DNA of 64,000 nt from Lentibacillus saliphilus (GTDB lineage Bacteria; Bacillota; Bacilli; Bacillales; Amphibacillaceae): positions 620,001-684,000 of the forward strand of contig NZ_JABJXD010000001.1 of the NCBI RefSeq assembly GCF_019093865.1, given 5' to 3'. The notes below the pieces were generated by a model. It saw only the letters and a list, made by a program, of their open reading frames with translations. It ran no database searches and was not told the DNA's origin. This document shows, piece by piece, positions 17,606 through 27,330 of the stretch. The first letter of the stretch is position 1, and the number at the start of each line of letters is the position of its first letter. The position numbers and the translations under genes were made by a program.

Positions 17606-19825
17606 TTAGGGATTAAGACCGTCATCCTCAAATCGATCAAACCAAGAGACAGATACAGCTTCTGATTTGTGCCCTTCTTGCTTTGTTAAGGGATCATAAG
17701 GGATGACATAATAAACGTCTGGGCTGAATAGCGGTACCCGTTTTATCGTGAATTCCTGCTCACCCTTAACGACGCCAATGCGCTCATCATCGCCATCTTT
17801 TTCTTTATAAATATGATACTCTATACGATCGTCGGTGCCGCCTGACCAAGTGAGTTTTCCTTGCAGCAAGGTCACTCCACCAAAATCATATGAAAGGTTG
17901 ACATCATGAATGTCTGGAAGCTCAATCGGTTTTTCTAAGGCCGCAACATGGTCAGGCTTCGTGAATGATGGTGTGAGCGGTTCGGATTCATCTAATTCCC
18001 TCAATATTGCTTTCGTTAGCCGCGTTGGGTAGGGGCTACCGCCCGTTAAGTAATGTGCTTCATCAGAGCGATCATACCCCATCCAAGTTGCAACGACGTA
18101 ATCCGGTGTATAACCGACAAACCAGGCATCCTTATAGTTTCCTTTGACACGCGGATGCTGTGTTGATCCCGTTTTACCTGCTAACGCCTTAGGATAGTCA
18201 CCGACATCCCCAGTGCCTTCTTGAACAGCTGTTGTGAGCATTTCAGTCATATACCATGCCACTTGTGCAGAGAAAACCTCAACTTCCTCATGTTTGACTG
18301 TTTCAATTGAGTTTTGATCACTATCATATATGGTTACGATGGCATGTGGTGTAATCATTTTTCCTTCGTGGGCAAATGCTCGATAGCCTTTTACCATATC
18401 AAGTGGGCTAACGCCATGTGTTAAACCACCAAGTGCAACGCTCAAACCATCATCTGGAATAGAGATATCCAATTTATTTAAATACTCTTTTGCATAAGGG
18501 AGACCGATCTCATTTAGTAACCAAACTGCTGACGTGTTTTTAGATTCAATAAGTGCCTCATATAACGAAACAGAGCCTTCATAATGACCATCATGGTTTC
18601 TAACTGAATAGTCCGCAATGGCCTCTTGCTCATCGACAAGCATCGAATAAGGTGTGTACGTATCGGCATCCATTAATGCAGGGGCATAGACAGCCAATGG
18701 CTTAAACGTTGACCCAGGCTGGCGATTGACTGTTACACGATTCAGGTCTCCGAGTTTATAATCCCGTCCTCCAAGTGCAGCAGCAATCGTCCCCGTCGAT
18801 TGATCCATAAGGACAAACGCCCCTTCTGTGCCTTCAGTATTCCCCGGGAAATACTCATCCTGCTGAAACAGATCATATGCTGTTTTTTGCGCAGTACTGT
18901 TGAGCGCAACAACAATTCGATACCCGCCACGCTTCAGTTCATTAATGCTCAAATGATATTGGTCTGCAGCTTCTTTCATCACGAGATCAATATAACTATT
19001 TAACCACGGCTTTGCTTCTTTTTCTTGCACATTTAAAGCAAGGGTTTGACCTTGTGCCCGCAACTTTTCTTCAGTTGTGATATATCCGGCATCTGTCATC
19101 GCTTTTAAGACGACATTCCGTCTCGTTCGTGCTTTTTCTGGGTGATGAATTGGAGAATAACCATTCGGCGCCTTGGCAAGACCTGCTAGAAGCGCCCCCT
19201 CTGTAAGCGTTAAGTTTGCCGCTTCCTTTGAAAAAAATGTTTGGGCAGCCATTTCGATGCCGTAAACACCTTTTCCAAAATAAATCTCATTCAAATAGAG
19301 CTCAAGAATCTCATCCTTTGAAAGCGTTCGTTCCAAGTAAATAGCGGCCATGGCTTCTTTTGTTTTCCGGAGCCACGTTTTATCATGCGATAAAAAGAGA
19401 TTTTTTGCGAGCTGCTGTGTAATCGTACTTCCACCTTCCACTTTGTCCATGGCAATGATGTCTTTATATACAGCGCGGGTAATCGCTTTTAGATCAACTC
19501 CGGAGTGTTGACGAAAACGTCTATCCTCAATCGCAATAAATGCCTCTTGTACATGCTTGGGCACTTGATCAATCGTGATTGGAACTCGGTTTTCTGTATA
19601 AAGCCGACCAATCTCTTCTCCATCAGACGTTTCAATGAACGTGGTCGCATCTAGTACGAGGGCATCATCATTGACAACCCACCTTCCACCATACAAAATG
19701 ACCGTATAGCCGATGAGACCGAGTAAGATGACAAGGGCAGCAGTCCAAGCGGACCATTTCAATATCCGCTTCGATGTCCAATTTGTTTTATGTTTCTTCT
19801 TGCTTTTTTGTTTGTTGTTTTTCAT
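17606..19825 (-). CDS. pbpF: Class A penicillin-binding protein, PbpF-like
   Basis: A 739-residue bifunctional peptidoglycan synthase. A lysine-rich cytoplasmic tail is followed by one membrane anchor (about residues 23-47). The glycosyltransferase domain (about 65-250) has EDRRFRQHSG and GGSTITQQLAKNLF. The transpeptidase domain (about 325-620) has the serine motif STFK, an SKN motif and KTG (in AGKTGST). A C-terminal fibronectin-like extension (about 645-739) is present. ATG 19825 after GGTGG is preferred to an upstream TTG without a ribosome site. As in Bacillus it is adjacent to the hem operon and hmoB. It acts outside the membrane in wall synthesis. Confidence 0.9.
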   Translation of the reverse strand: MKNNKQKSKKKHKTNWTSKRILKWSAWTAALVILLGLIGYTVILYGGRWVVNDDALVLDATTFIETSDGEEIGRLYTENRVPITIDQVPKHVQEAFIAIEDRRFRQHSGVDLKAITRAVYKDIIAMDKVEGGSTITQQLAKNLFLSHDKTWLRKTKEAMAAIYLERTLSKDEILELYLNEIYFGKGVYGIEMAAQTFFSKEAANLTLTEGALLAGLAKAPNGYSPIHHPEKARTRRNVVLKAMTDAGYITTEEKLRAQGQTLALNVQEKEAKPWLNSYIDLVMKEAADQYHLSINELKRGGYRIVVALNSTAQKTAYDLFQQDEYFPGNTEGTEGAFVLMDQSTGTIAAALGGRDYKLGDLNRVTVNRQPGSTFKPLAVYAPALMDADTYTPYSMLVDEQEAIADYSVRNHDGHYEGSVSLYEALIESKNTSAVWLLNEIGLPYAKEYLNKLDISIPDDGLSVALGGLTHGVSPLDMVKGYRAFAHEGKMITPHAIVTIYDSDQNSIETVKHEEVEVFSAQVAWYMTEMLTTAVQEGTGDVGDYPKALAGKTGSTQHPRVKGNYKDAWFVGYTPDYVVATWMGYDRSDEAHYLTGGSPYPTRLTKAILRELDESEPLTPSFTKPDHVAALEKPIELPDIHDVNLSYDFGGVTLLQGKLTWSGGTDDRIEYHIYKEKDGDDERIGVVKGEQEFTIKRVPLFSPDVYYVIPYDPLTKQEGHKSEAVSVSWFDRFEDDGLNP

Positions 19826-20159
19826 ATGTTCCACCAATCTTATGTCTAAACGTGCCTTTGTTACAGTATACGACAAAAACAGACGCCATTAAAGTTTAGC
19901 AACTGCGGATAAATGATAGAGGAAGAGTGGAATAGGGTAAGGCAGAATAACGTAATATATTAAGAGTGATTAAAATAGATAGGACACTTTCATATGCTTG
20001 ATGTCATAAGACAGCGCACATTAAGGGAAGTTGGCTTGTAAAGAGACGACGTTTTAAAGGCTTGGGGAGAGGATTATGGTTCAATTTGCTTGACGAATTG
20101 CTATTGATCAACGATACAATGAAGAATAGAAGGGCTTGGATCGAAAGGAGTGCACTTCA
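19826..20159. other. Divergent region between pbpF and hmoB
   Basis: This must hold two divergent promoters. The only pair I can suggest is for hmoB: TTGACG at 20090-20095 and TACAAT at 20115-20120, with a rather long 19-base spacer. No repeat or structured element is seen. Confidence 0.35.
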
Positions 20160-20663
20160 ATGAAGGCATATATGACAAACGGGACCTTAGATTTTTTACT
20201 TCAATTAAATGATAAGCATCCAGAGCACCATTTTTACTTTATGGAGCACAACGCAAACATCACGGCTTACTACGAGTCGGATAAAAAGACAGTGTTTGTG
20301 TCCGGAAGAGATTATGACATCATTGCTCAAGACGGACATATGCGGGACGACGGCTATGTCGTCATGAATAACATACCTGTGACAGAAGAAGGACAGCCTG
20401 TTTTTGAAGACCGTTTCAAAAAAAGCGAAAAGCGCATGCAAGGTGTTCCTGGATATTATGCGTTCCGACTTTTGCGACCAACACGCGGACTGACCTATGT
20501 CGTTTTAACGCAATGGGCACGAAAAGCCGATTATGACAAATGGACGTCTTCTCCCCACTTCTCTGCCGCCCATGCAGATCAACAAACGAAACAACCCGCC
20601 TATTTTGCCGATCGTCCTTTTGTAAATCATTATCATATGGTTGATTTTGACGAAGATGACTGA
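20160..20663 (+). CDS. hmoB: HmoB-like haem-degrading monooxygenase
   Basis: A 167-residue protein. The C-terminal half (about residues 65-160) is an ABM-type dimeric ferredoxin-like fold, including the substrate-helix sequence PGYYAFRLLRP and the segment YVVLTQWARKADYDKW. The N-terminal half is a related half-domain, as in Bacillus HmoB (YhgC). The enzyme opens the haem ring and frees iron. ATG 20160 follows AAAGGAG. It is divergent from pbpF and near hemEHY, the same context as Bacillus yhgC. A bidirectional terminator follows at 20677-20710. Confidence 0.85.
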   Translation: MKAYMTNGTLDFLLQLNDKHPEHHFYFMEHNANITAYYESDKKTVFVSGRDYDIIAQDGHMRDDGYVVMNNIPVTEEGQPVFEDRFKKSEKRMQGVPGYYAFRLLRPTRGLTYVVLTQWARKADYDKWTSSPHFSAAHADQQTKQPAYFADRPFVNHYHMVDFDEDD

Positions 20664-20676
20664 AACGAACATCGTA

Positions 20677-20710
20677 AAAACGCTGCCTTCAAGCAATTAG
20701 GCAGCGTTTT
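20677..20710. terminator. Bidirectional terminator hmoB / thioredoxin-like gene
   Basis: AAAACGCTGCCT pairs with AGGCAGCGTTTT around a ten-base loop. It lies between convergent genes. Confidence 0.85.
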
Positions 20711-20715
20711 GAGCG

Positions 20716-21186
20716 TCATTTTTCTTCATCCACAACATATTCATTGAAAAAGGCGCGGAATTCTTCTTCTGGCTTTTGACCGACAACCCGGGCAACTTCT
20801 TCACCGTTTTCATAATGGATTAATGTTGGTGTACTTTCAATTTCAGCTTTCTCGAATTCTAGCAAATTATATTTTTTCATATCAATGTTCAATTCCTCAG
20901 CAATCGGGACGAGAATTGGTGTTGTGTTCACACAAAAAGAACATTTAGGACTGTAGTAATAAACCGTTAGATCTTCTTTATTCGCCAATTTCTCACCTAG
21001 TTCCTCAGGTAAAATTTGATTGCCGTAATTCGGATCATCAAGCTGAGCAATGGTTGCTGGGTCAAGCTTGTCTTTTCCAAAAGGATTATCCTCGGATGCT
21101 TGTTTGTTCTTTGTAGAGACTACGAAGTATAAAGCTCCGAATAATACAACAATGACCAATACAATAATGAGCATCTTATTTTTCAT
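20716..21186 (-). CDS. Membrane-anchored thioredoxin-fold protein
   Basis: A 156-residue protein with one N-terminal membrane anchor (about residues 4-23) and an extracytoplasmic thioredoxin domain. The redox motif is CSFC in YYYSPKCSFC, and a cis-proline loop occurs in ESTPTLIHY. Its start overlaps the bdbC stop by 11 bases, so the two form one operon. Family knowledge: such pairs introduce disulfides into secreted proteins, the thiol partner being recycled by the DsbB-like membrane protein. CSFC is not a standard DsbA CPHC, so reductase or electron-shuttle roles are also possible. Confidence 0.8.
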   Translation of the reverse strand: MKNKMLIIVLVIVVLFGALYFVVSTKNKQASEDNPFGKDKLDPATIAQLDDPNYGNQILPEELGEKLANKEDLTVYYYSPKCSFCVNTTPILVPIAEELNIDMKKYNLLEFEKAEIESTPTLIHYENGEEVARVVGQKPEEEFRAFFNEYVVDEEK

Positions 21187-21610
21187 GAATCGTTTCCTCC
21201 TTGGTAGTTTTCATCAAAAGAACGTGGAGCGTAATGATGACTAGGAACGCAACCCCAGCCAAAAAGGGAATGGTCACGAATCCGAAATAATTGACATATG
21301 ACGCACTGCACGGCACAGCGCCACACGCATCCCCCGCTTGTTGCAGGAGCGGAAGTTTTTGCGTTAAATAGTGCCACGTTGATACGAGAAGGCCTATGCT
21401 GCTCAAAATTAATCCAGCTTGAGCATGCGCGATGTCCTTTTTCCAGGCAGCGATCCCATATATAACGACAAGTGGATACATGAAAATGCGCTGTATCCAG
21501 CATAATTCACAAGGAATATACGCCATGACTTCTGAATAAAACAAACTCCCTGCAGTTGCAACAAGCGCCTGTGTCCAAATGACCATCAGCAACGTATCTC
21601 GTTTGAGCAT
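21176..21610 (-). CDS. bdbC: DsbB-family quinone-coupled disulfide oxidoreductase, BdbC-like
   Basis: A 144-residue protein with four membrane segments. The first periplasmic-type pair is CELC, within PCELCWIQRIFMYP, the family hallmark. The second pair is CGAVPC in the other external loop. It reoxidises an extracytoplasmic thiol partner and passes electrons to quinone. ATG 21610 follows AAAGGGGAGAGG and is preferred to a start 19 codons upstream that would add a non-conserved tail. It is cotranscribed with the thioredoxin-like gene. The region upstream is the 2-kb repeat array, so its promoter must lie within the last 150 bases or in the array. Confidence 0.88.
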   Translation of the reverse strand: MLKRDTLLMVIWTQALVATAGSLFYSEVMAYIPCELCWIQRIFMYPLVVIYGIAAWKKDIAHAQAGLILSSIGLLVSTWHYLTQKLPLLQQAGDACGAVPCSASYVNYFGFVTIPFLAGVAFLVIITLHVLLMKTTKEETIHEK

Positions 21611-21755
21611 CTCTATCCTCTCCCCTTTGTTCACTAGTATTATACTAGTATATATAGTGAAAAACAAAAGAGAACTATAGGAGATTGAGCTTGATAGAGA
21701 TGCTGAGAAGTGGCGACGTCCGTGCGTCGGTTTGTCGTGCGTTCTTGAAAAGGCT

Positions 21756-23790
21756 AGAAGGAAGTGGTCAATGTGCGATCACTTCCTTCTTGTTTTCGGT
21801 TTGAGCACGAATCGGATATGCGGCGCTTTTTCGATTTATGCGTGCGGACCACGCGATATGCGGCTCATCCATCATATATGCGGCTACTTTTGAGAATATG
21901 CGGGCGCTTGGCGATATATACGCGTGAACGATAATATATGCGGCTGATATCGATTATATGCGCCCCTGGCCTGCGCATCCGCTCCTGCAAGAATCCTGCA
22001 TACACAAAGGATAGAAGGAAGTGGTCAACCTTCGATCACTTCCTTCTTGTTTTCGGTTTGAGCGCGGATCAGATATGCGGCGCTTTTTTCGATTTATGCG
22101 TGCGAACCACTCGATATGCGGCTCATCCATCATATATGCGGCCACTTTTGAGGATATGCGGGCGCTTGGCGATATATGCGCGTGAACGATACTATATGCG
22201 GCTGATATCGATTATATGCGGCCCTGGCCTGTGCATCCGCTCCTGCACGAGGATCCTGCATACATAAAAGGCCAGAAGGAAGTGGTCAATGTGCGATCAC
22301 TTCCTTCTTGTTTTCGGTTTGAGGCTGGACCGGATATGCGGCGCTTTTTCGATTTATGCGTGCGAACCACGCGATATGCGGCTCATCCATCATATATGCG
22401 GCCACTTTTGAGAATATGCGGGCGCTTGGCGATATATGCGCGTGAACGATAATATATGCGGCTGATATCGATTATATGCGTCCCTGGCCTGCGCATCCGC
22501 TCCTGCAAGAATCCTGCATACATAAAAGGCCAGAAGGAAGTGGTCAATGTGCGATCACTTCCTTCTTGTTTTCGGTTTGAGGCTGGACCGGATATGCGGC
22601 GCTTTTTCGATTTATGCGTGCGGACCACGCGATATGCGGCTCATCCATCATATATGCGGCCACTTTTGAGGATATGCGGGCGCTTGGCGATATATGCGCG
22701 TGAACGATACTATATGCGGCTGATATCGATTATATGCGGCCCTGGCCTGTGCATCCGCTCCTGCACGAGGATCCTGCATACATAAAAGGCCAGAAGGAAG
22801 TGGTCAATGTGCGATCACTTCCTTCTTGTTTTCGGTTTGAGGCTGGACCGGATATGCGGCGCTTTTTCGATTTATGCGTGCGGACCACTCGATATGCGGC
22901 TCATCCATCATATATGCGGCTACTTTTGAGGATATGCGGGCGCTTGACGATATATGCGCGCGTACGATAATATATGCGGCTGATATCGATTATATGCGTC
23001 CCTGGCCTGCGCATCCGCACCTGCAAGAATCCTGCATACATAAAAGGCCAGAAGGAAGTGGTCAATGTGCGATCACTTCCTTCTTGTTTTCGGTTTGAGG
23101 CTGGACCGGATATGCGGCGCTTTTTCGATTTATGCGTGCGGACCACGCGATATGCGGCTCATCCATCATATATGCGGCTACTTTTGAGGATATGCGGGCG
23201 CTTGGCGATATATGCGCGTGAACGATACTATATGCGGCTGATATCGATTATATGCGGCCCTGGCCTGTGCATCCGCTCCTGCACGAGGATCCTGCATACA
23301 TAAAAGGCCAGAAGGAAGTGGTCAATGTGCGATCACTTCCTTCTTGTTTTCGGTTTGAGGCTGGACCGGATATGCGGCGCTTTTTCGATTTATGCGTGCG
23401 GACCACGCGATATGCGGCTCATCCATCATATATGCGGCTACTTTTGAGGATATGCGGGCGCTTGGCGATATATGCGCGTGAACGATACTATATGCGGCTG
23501 ATATCGATTATATGCGGCCCTGGCCTGTGCATCCGCTCCTGCACGAGGATCCTGCATACATAAAAGGCCAGAAGGAAGTGGTCAATGTGCGATCACTTCC
23601 TTCTTGTTTTCGGTTTGAGGCTGGACCGGATATGCGGCGCTTTTTCGATTTATGCGTGCGAACCACGCGATATGCGGCTCATCCATCATATATGCGGCCA
23701 CTTTTGAGAATATGCGGACGCTTGGCGATATATGCGCGTGAACGATAATATATGCGGCTGATATCGATTATATGCGTCTCCGGCCTGCGC
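21756..23790. repeat. Eight tandem ~260-bp units built on a strict 20-bp TATGCG period
   Basis: Units begin at 21756, 22013, 22274, 22532, 22792, 23050, 23310 and 23570. Each starts with a terminator-like hairpin (GAAGGAAGTG paired with CACTTCCTTC, then TTGTTTT). Eight copies of TATGCG follow, whose starts are exactly 20 bases apart, with about 12-14 bases of linker that are the same in every unit. The unit ends with a CTGCGCATCCGCTCCTGCA-type spacer. Two spacer types, of about 258 and 260 bp, mostly alternate. Open frames run through it in several phases, but a 20-base period does not preserve a reading frame and there is no ribosome site. It lies between liaR and bdbC. Confidence 0.9.
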
Positions 23791-23858
23791 ATCCGCCTCC
23801 AACCTGTGCAATCGTCCCTGGCCTGCGCATCAGCACACGACTCGCACAATCACACCCA
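23783..23858. repeat. Short 19-bp periodic tail of the array
   Basis: After the last 260-bp unit, the motif CTGCGCATC / CTGTGCAATC / CTGCGCATC / TCGCACAATC recurs about every 19 bases. It appears to be a degenerate relative of the unit spacer. It ends just before the liaR stop. Confidence 0.5.
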
Positions 23859-23864
23859 CCGAAC

Positions 23865-24494
23865 TCACTTCAACAAATGATTCCTATGTACGTAGACAGC
23901 AGCCTGTGTACGATCACCTAAATCCAGCTTAGACAAAATGTTGCTCACATGTGTTTTGACAGTTTTTATGCCTATGTAGAGCTTGTCGCTGATCTCTTTA
24001 TTCGTCATGCCTTCACCGATACAAAGAAGGACTTCAAGCTCGCGTTCGGTTAAGTCATCATGAGGCTGTTTCGTTTGGGCTCGGTATTTTGTCATCATTT
24101 TTCCTGCGACTTTCGGCTCTATAACTGTTTCGCCCTGCCCCGCCTTCTTTATGGCGTCCACAATTTCCGAGGCGGATGATGTTTTTAATATGTAACTGAA
24201 TGCGCCCGCTTCAATCGCCGGAAACACTTGCTGATCATCATAAAAGCTCGTTAATATAATGATTTTACATGTTGGATATTCGGCCATCACTTGTGCGGTT
24301 GCTTCAATACCATTTCCGTCATCCATCATCAAATCCATTAAGACGACATCGGGCTTTTCTTTAAGAATTACAGCGGCACCCTCCCGGCCACTAGCTGCTT
24401 GTCCAACAACTTCGATCTCTTCATCTGTTTGTAAATAGGCTATAATACCTTTTCGAACAATATCGTGGTCATCAACAACAACAACTCGAATCAA
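23865..24494 (-). CDS. liaR: LiaR/VraR-like response regulator
   Basis: A 209-residue NarL-family regulator. The receiver domain (about residues 1-118) has the acidic pair DD, the phosphorylated aspartate in VVLMDLMMDD and the TS and K of the switch. The LuxR-type HTH (about 145-205) has LTEREVL-like LTERELEVLLCIGEG. The TTG at 24494 is preferred because AGGAGGG then has seven-base spacing and the protein begins MIRVVVVDDHD as family members do. The ATG seven codons upstream has no ribosome site. It is the last gene of liaF-liaS-liaR, acting in envelope-stress response. Confidence 0.85.
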   Translation of the reverse strand: MIRVVVVDDHDIVRKGIIAYLQTDEEIEVVGQAASGREGAAVILKEKPDVVLMDLMMDDGNGIEATAQVMAEYPTCKIIILTSFYDDQQVFPAIEAGAFSYILKTSSASEIVDAIKKAGQGETVIEPKVAGKMMTKYRAQTKQPHDDLTERELEVLLCIGEGMTNKEISDKLYIGIKTVKTHVSNILSKLDLGDRTQAAVYVHRNHLLK

Positions 24495-24585
24495 CAGAAA
24501 TCCCTCCTCATTCATTTTACGATTCTATTAACCAATTCAGCTTGACATGATAACCTTCCCATTAACGAATCTATTAGAATAAACC

Positions 24586-25653
24586 TCACTCTGCACGCGT
24601 TTCATCTTGTACAGTCATTTTAGGAATTCGGATATCAATATACGTCCCATCTCCCTTACTAGAGCGGACATTTAACGTACCTCCAAGCTCATTCACGCGC
24701 TCCTGCATCGTTTTCAGACCGTATGACGTTTTTTTATCCCCATTTTCTTGTATGCTAAAGCCGTCGCCATCATCACCAATATGCACAAAAATATCCCGAT
24801 CACGATCTATAATAGTGAGTTTTACCATAGATGCATTGGCATGCCGTAAAATATTGGACAATGCTTCCTGAACGATACGAAACAGGTGCTCTTCAGTTGC
24901 TTCTGGCAGCACCAAATTGTCATCAATATCAACTCGGAATTCCAGCTGACATTTTTGTTTTAATTCCATGATTAACTTTTGTATACCGACAGAGAGCGGG
25001 TCACCTGATAAATAGACAGGACGCAAATGAAGTAACAACGCACGCATTTCTGTTTGCGCCTGCATTGCAGCGGCTGTGACCTCCTGCAATTGTTCTTTGG
25101 CAAGCTCTGGATTATGATCAAATTGCTTTAAAGCTGCTTCTGACATCATCGTAAGGGCAAATAGCTGCTGACTGACAGCATCATGTAAATCACGTGCTAA
25201 CCGTTGTCGTTCCTCTATGACAGCCGCTTTATGCGCAGACTTTGTAAATTCACTGTTTTCATCAGCAAGCCGTTGTAATGACTGAACTTGATTTTGAAAT
25301 TTGCCACCTAATGCATTGAGTTCATTGCTCAATCTTCCAAGCTCATTATCTTCTTTCGAATAAATCGTAGAGTCATAATTTCCATTTGAAAATTGCGCAA
25401 TCAAAACGGAGATACCATCAATGTACATTTTCAAATGACCACCGGCACGATAGCCTGTATATGCAGATATGATGAGCGCTAAAACGAAGTATGTCGAAAT
25501 AAACATAAATATACTTGTCCGCGTTAACCATACTGGATCGACAATGACATGGATGGTTAATAAAAACGCAAGCATGATAATTGTAACGGTAAACACAGCG
25601 TGCACATGCGATCGGATATAACTAAAGCGAATGCTATTCAGCCATTTTGTCAT
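24586..25653 (-). CDS. liaS: LiaS/VraS-like sensor histidine kinase
   Basis: A 355-residue intramembrane-sensing kinase. Two membrane segments with a very short external loop (about residues 15-35 and 45-65) are followed by a HAMP-like linker. The HisKA_3 dimerisation helix has the phosphorylated histidine in RQRLARDLHDAVSQQLF. The ATPase domain has HIGDDGDGF and the YGLKTMQERV G-box. AGGAGGTGG precedes the ATG. It is encoded between liaF and liaR. The family senses bacitracin-like and other envelope damage. Confidence 0.87.
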   Translation of the reverse strand: MTKWLNSIRFSYIRSHVHAVFTVTIIMLAFLLTIHVIVDPVWLTRTSIFMFISTYFVLALIISAYTGYRAGGHLKMYIDGISVLIAQFSNGNYDSTIYSKEDNELGRLSNELNALGGKFQNQVQSLQRLADENSEFTKSAHKAAVIEERQRLARDLHDAVSQQLFALTMMSEAALKQFDHNPELAKEQLQEVTAAAMQAQTEMRALLLHLRPVYLSGDPLSVGIQKLIMELKQKCQLEFRVDIDDNLVLPEATEEHLFRIVQEALSNILRHANASMVKLTIIDRDRDIFVHIGDDGDGFSIQENGDKKTSYGLKTMQERVNELGGTLNVRSSKGDGTYIDIRIPKMTVQDETRAE

Positions 25654-25684
25654 TCAGTCCACCTCCTGTTTCCTCCAATACGTG

Positions 25685-26440
25685 CTATACGCGGTCAACA
25701 CGAATTGAACCAGCCTTCATCCGAAGATGGATATCCAATTTACGCGTTGCTGTTTTGTAATCCTCAGATTCATGATGTAACGTTCGATTAATGCCATCTG
25801 CAGTTTGACCGAATAACACCAATTCTCCTGCTTTGACGGAGGCGTCAATACGGCAGGCAACATTTTCAGGTATTAACAAGTGGATTTCACCCGCCCAATT
25901 ATTAATGTGGATCGGAATTTCTTTTTCGGGTATATACGCCTTTGAAAGATTCATATAGTAATCACCGACCGCATCCCGGAAATCAATTGGCGTTAACGTC
26001 CAGTTCTCTTCATTAAATGTTTTATCACCTATTGAGAAGCGGGACGTTTTTTGTACCGTATCCTCATCGTCTTTGGACACAACAACGCGAATCCCTCTTT
26101 TTTTGGGAAAACCGATCATCGTCAAACCAATATAAATAATGAGTAATGGCCATAATTTCATAATATCGCTAAATGTGAACGTGATCACTTGAAAACGATC
26201 GAGTAACAAAAGAATGCCTAGCACTAGAAACAGTGACCCAAAGAGCAAGCTGCCACCTTTTCTGCGCAGCGAATCCATCAACCATTTAAAACCGATGGCA
26301 ACGAACAATATCGGATAAAGATAATGCCATATCGTGCCGAAGTCAAAATCGATGACATTTACATTCGCTAATATTAGTAAAACACCAAATGCTATTAATG
26401 TAACTGCAATGAGATTGCTTAAAAAACGTCCTCTCATCAT
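25685..26440 (-). CDS. liaF: LiaF-like inhibitor membrane protein
   Basis: A 251-residue protein. Four membrane segments fill residues 1-110. The cytoplasmic C-terminal domain (about 125-251) is beta-rich and of the LiaF type (PIHINNWAGEIHLLIPENV, RKLDIHLRMKAGSIRVDRV). In Bacillus LiaF holds LiaS inactive until envelope stress. The tandem ATG at 26440/26437 follows GAAAGG and is preferred to GTG 26446. It is the first gene of liaFSR. No liaIH genes are next to it in this window, so the targets lie elsewhere. Confidence 0.85.
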   Translation of the reverse strand: MMRGRFLSNLIAVTLIAFGVLLILANVNVIDFDFGTIWHYLYPILFVAIGFKWLMDSLRRKGGSLLFGSLFLVLGILLLLDRFQVITFTFSDIMKLWPLLIIYIGLTMIGFPKKRGIRVVVSKDDEDTVQKTSRFSIGDKTFNEENWTLTPIDFRDAVGDYYMNLSKAYIPEKEIPIHINNWAGEIHLLIPENVACRIDASVKAGELVLFGQTADGINRTLHHESEDYKTATRKLDIHLRMKAGSIRVDRV

Positions 26441-26539
26441 TTTCACCCTTTCTGAACCATGTCTGGTCTGTCTTCTATCATTAGTATAAAGAATCGACCT
26501 CCTCCTGATAACAACCCTTGGAATGTTTTCATCTCCGCC

Positions 26540-27187
26540 TTAAGTCTGATATTGTCTTTTGTCTCTATACTGTATCGTCGATTCATACAGTTTAATCAAG
26601 CCCATTAAACATAGGAAGCCGATGACAAACCCAGCAATCACATCTGTCAAATAATGCACATTTATAAAGTACCGACTCATGCCAATCACAGTAATTAATG
26701 CTGCGAAACCGACCTGAATGATAAGTGACACCGTTCGTGAACGTAGTTTTTTGACGATCATGTACATCAGGAGGCCATATGCAACGAGTGAAATCATCGC
26801 ATGACCAGATGGAAAGCTAAACCCTTCAGCATTTGCTGCTTCCAAGATACTTGGTCTCTCCCGCCCTACAAGATGCTTGATCAAACTATTGGCAAACTTA
26901 GTTGCAAGCGTCCCTCCTGCAAAAAATACTGCTTGTATCCAGTCACGATATAAAACACTTAATCCAAGTGCCATTGTAATCGTAAATGGCACCATAAAAA
27001 ACTCCGAGCCTAAATGCGTCATCGACCAAAAGAATTGATAAAGCATTGTATCTGAAACGTCAGCGACGGTTGATCGTGTCCATTGATCTAAAAAAGGAAC
27101 GTGACCAGTCAGGATCTGTCCAATCCATATTCCTACTACAATTAAAGCTGGTCCGAGCACGAACCATTTCCTTTGGCTGCGTATCAA
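26540..27187 (-). CDS. PAP2-family membrane phosphatase
   Basis: A 215-residue protein with six membrane segments. The three phosphatase motifs are KHLVGRERPS, SFPSGHAM and SRYFINVHYLTDV, with the catalytic histidines in the second and third. Family members dephosphorylate phosphatidylglycerophosphate, phosphatidate or undecaprenyl pyrophosphate outside the membrane. The start is TTG 27187 after GGGGAGGG. It lies next to the Lia system, so a role in lipid-carrier recycling is attractive but unproven. The substrate cannot be read from sequence. Confidence 0.85.
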   Translation of the reverse strand: MIRSQRKWFVLGPALIVVGIWIGQILTGHVPFLDQWTRSTVADVSDTMLYQFFWSMTHLGSEFFMVPFTITMALGLSVLYRDWIQAVFFAGGTLATKFANSLIKHLVGRERPSILEAANAEGFSFPSGHAMISLVAYGLLMYMIVKKLRSRTVSLIIQVGFAALITVIGMSRYFINVHYLTDVIAGFVIGFLCLMGLIKLYESTIQYRDKRQYQT

Positions 27188-27330
27188 GCAAAGCCCTCCC
27201 CATCTTTTTTATGTGAGCTTATAGCTTACCCAATCTCTTTATATCATAACGTAAAAATAGGTTTAAAACATATGATTACGGGAATATACACGAGTAGAAC
27301 GAAAATTAATCTTAAGAGGTGTGATACGAA

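Noticed and set aside
21938-23748. Several open frames of 70-110 codons running through the 260-bp array on both strands
   Set aside because: They are a by-product of the repeat. The 20-base period rotates the frame, no ribosome site precedes them and the peptides are low-complexity copies of each other.
21756-23790. Array taken for a CRISPR locus
   Set aside because: The constant core is only about 6-8 bases, the linkers are identical from unit to unit, and no cas gene is nearby.
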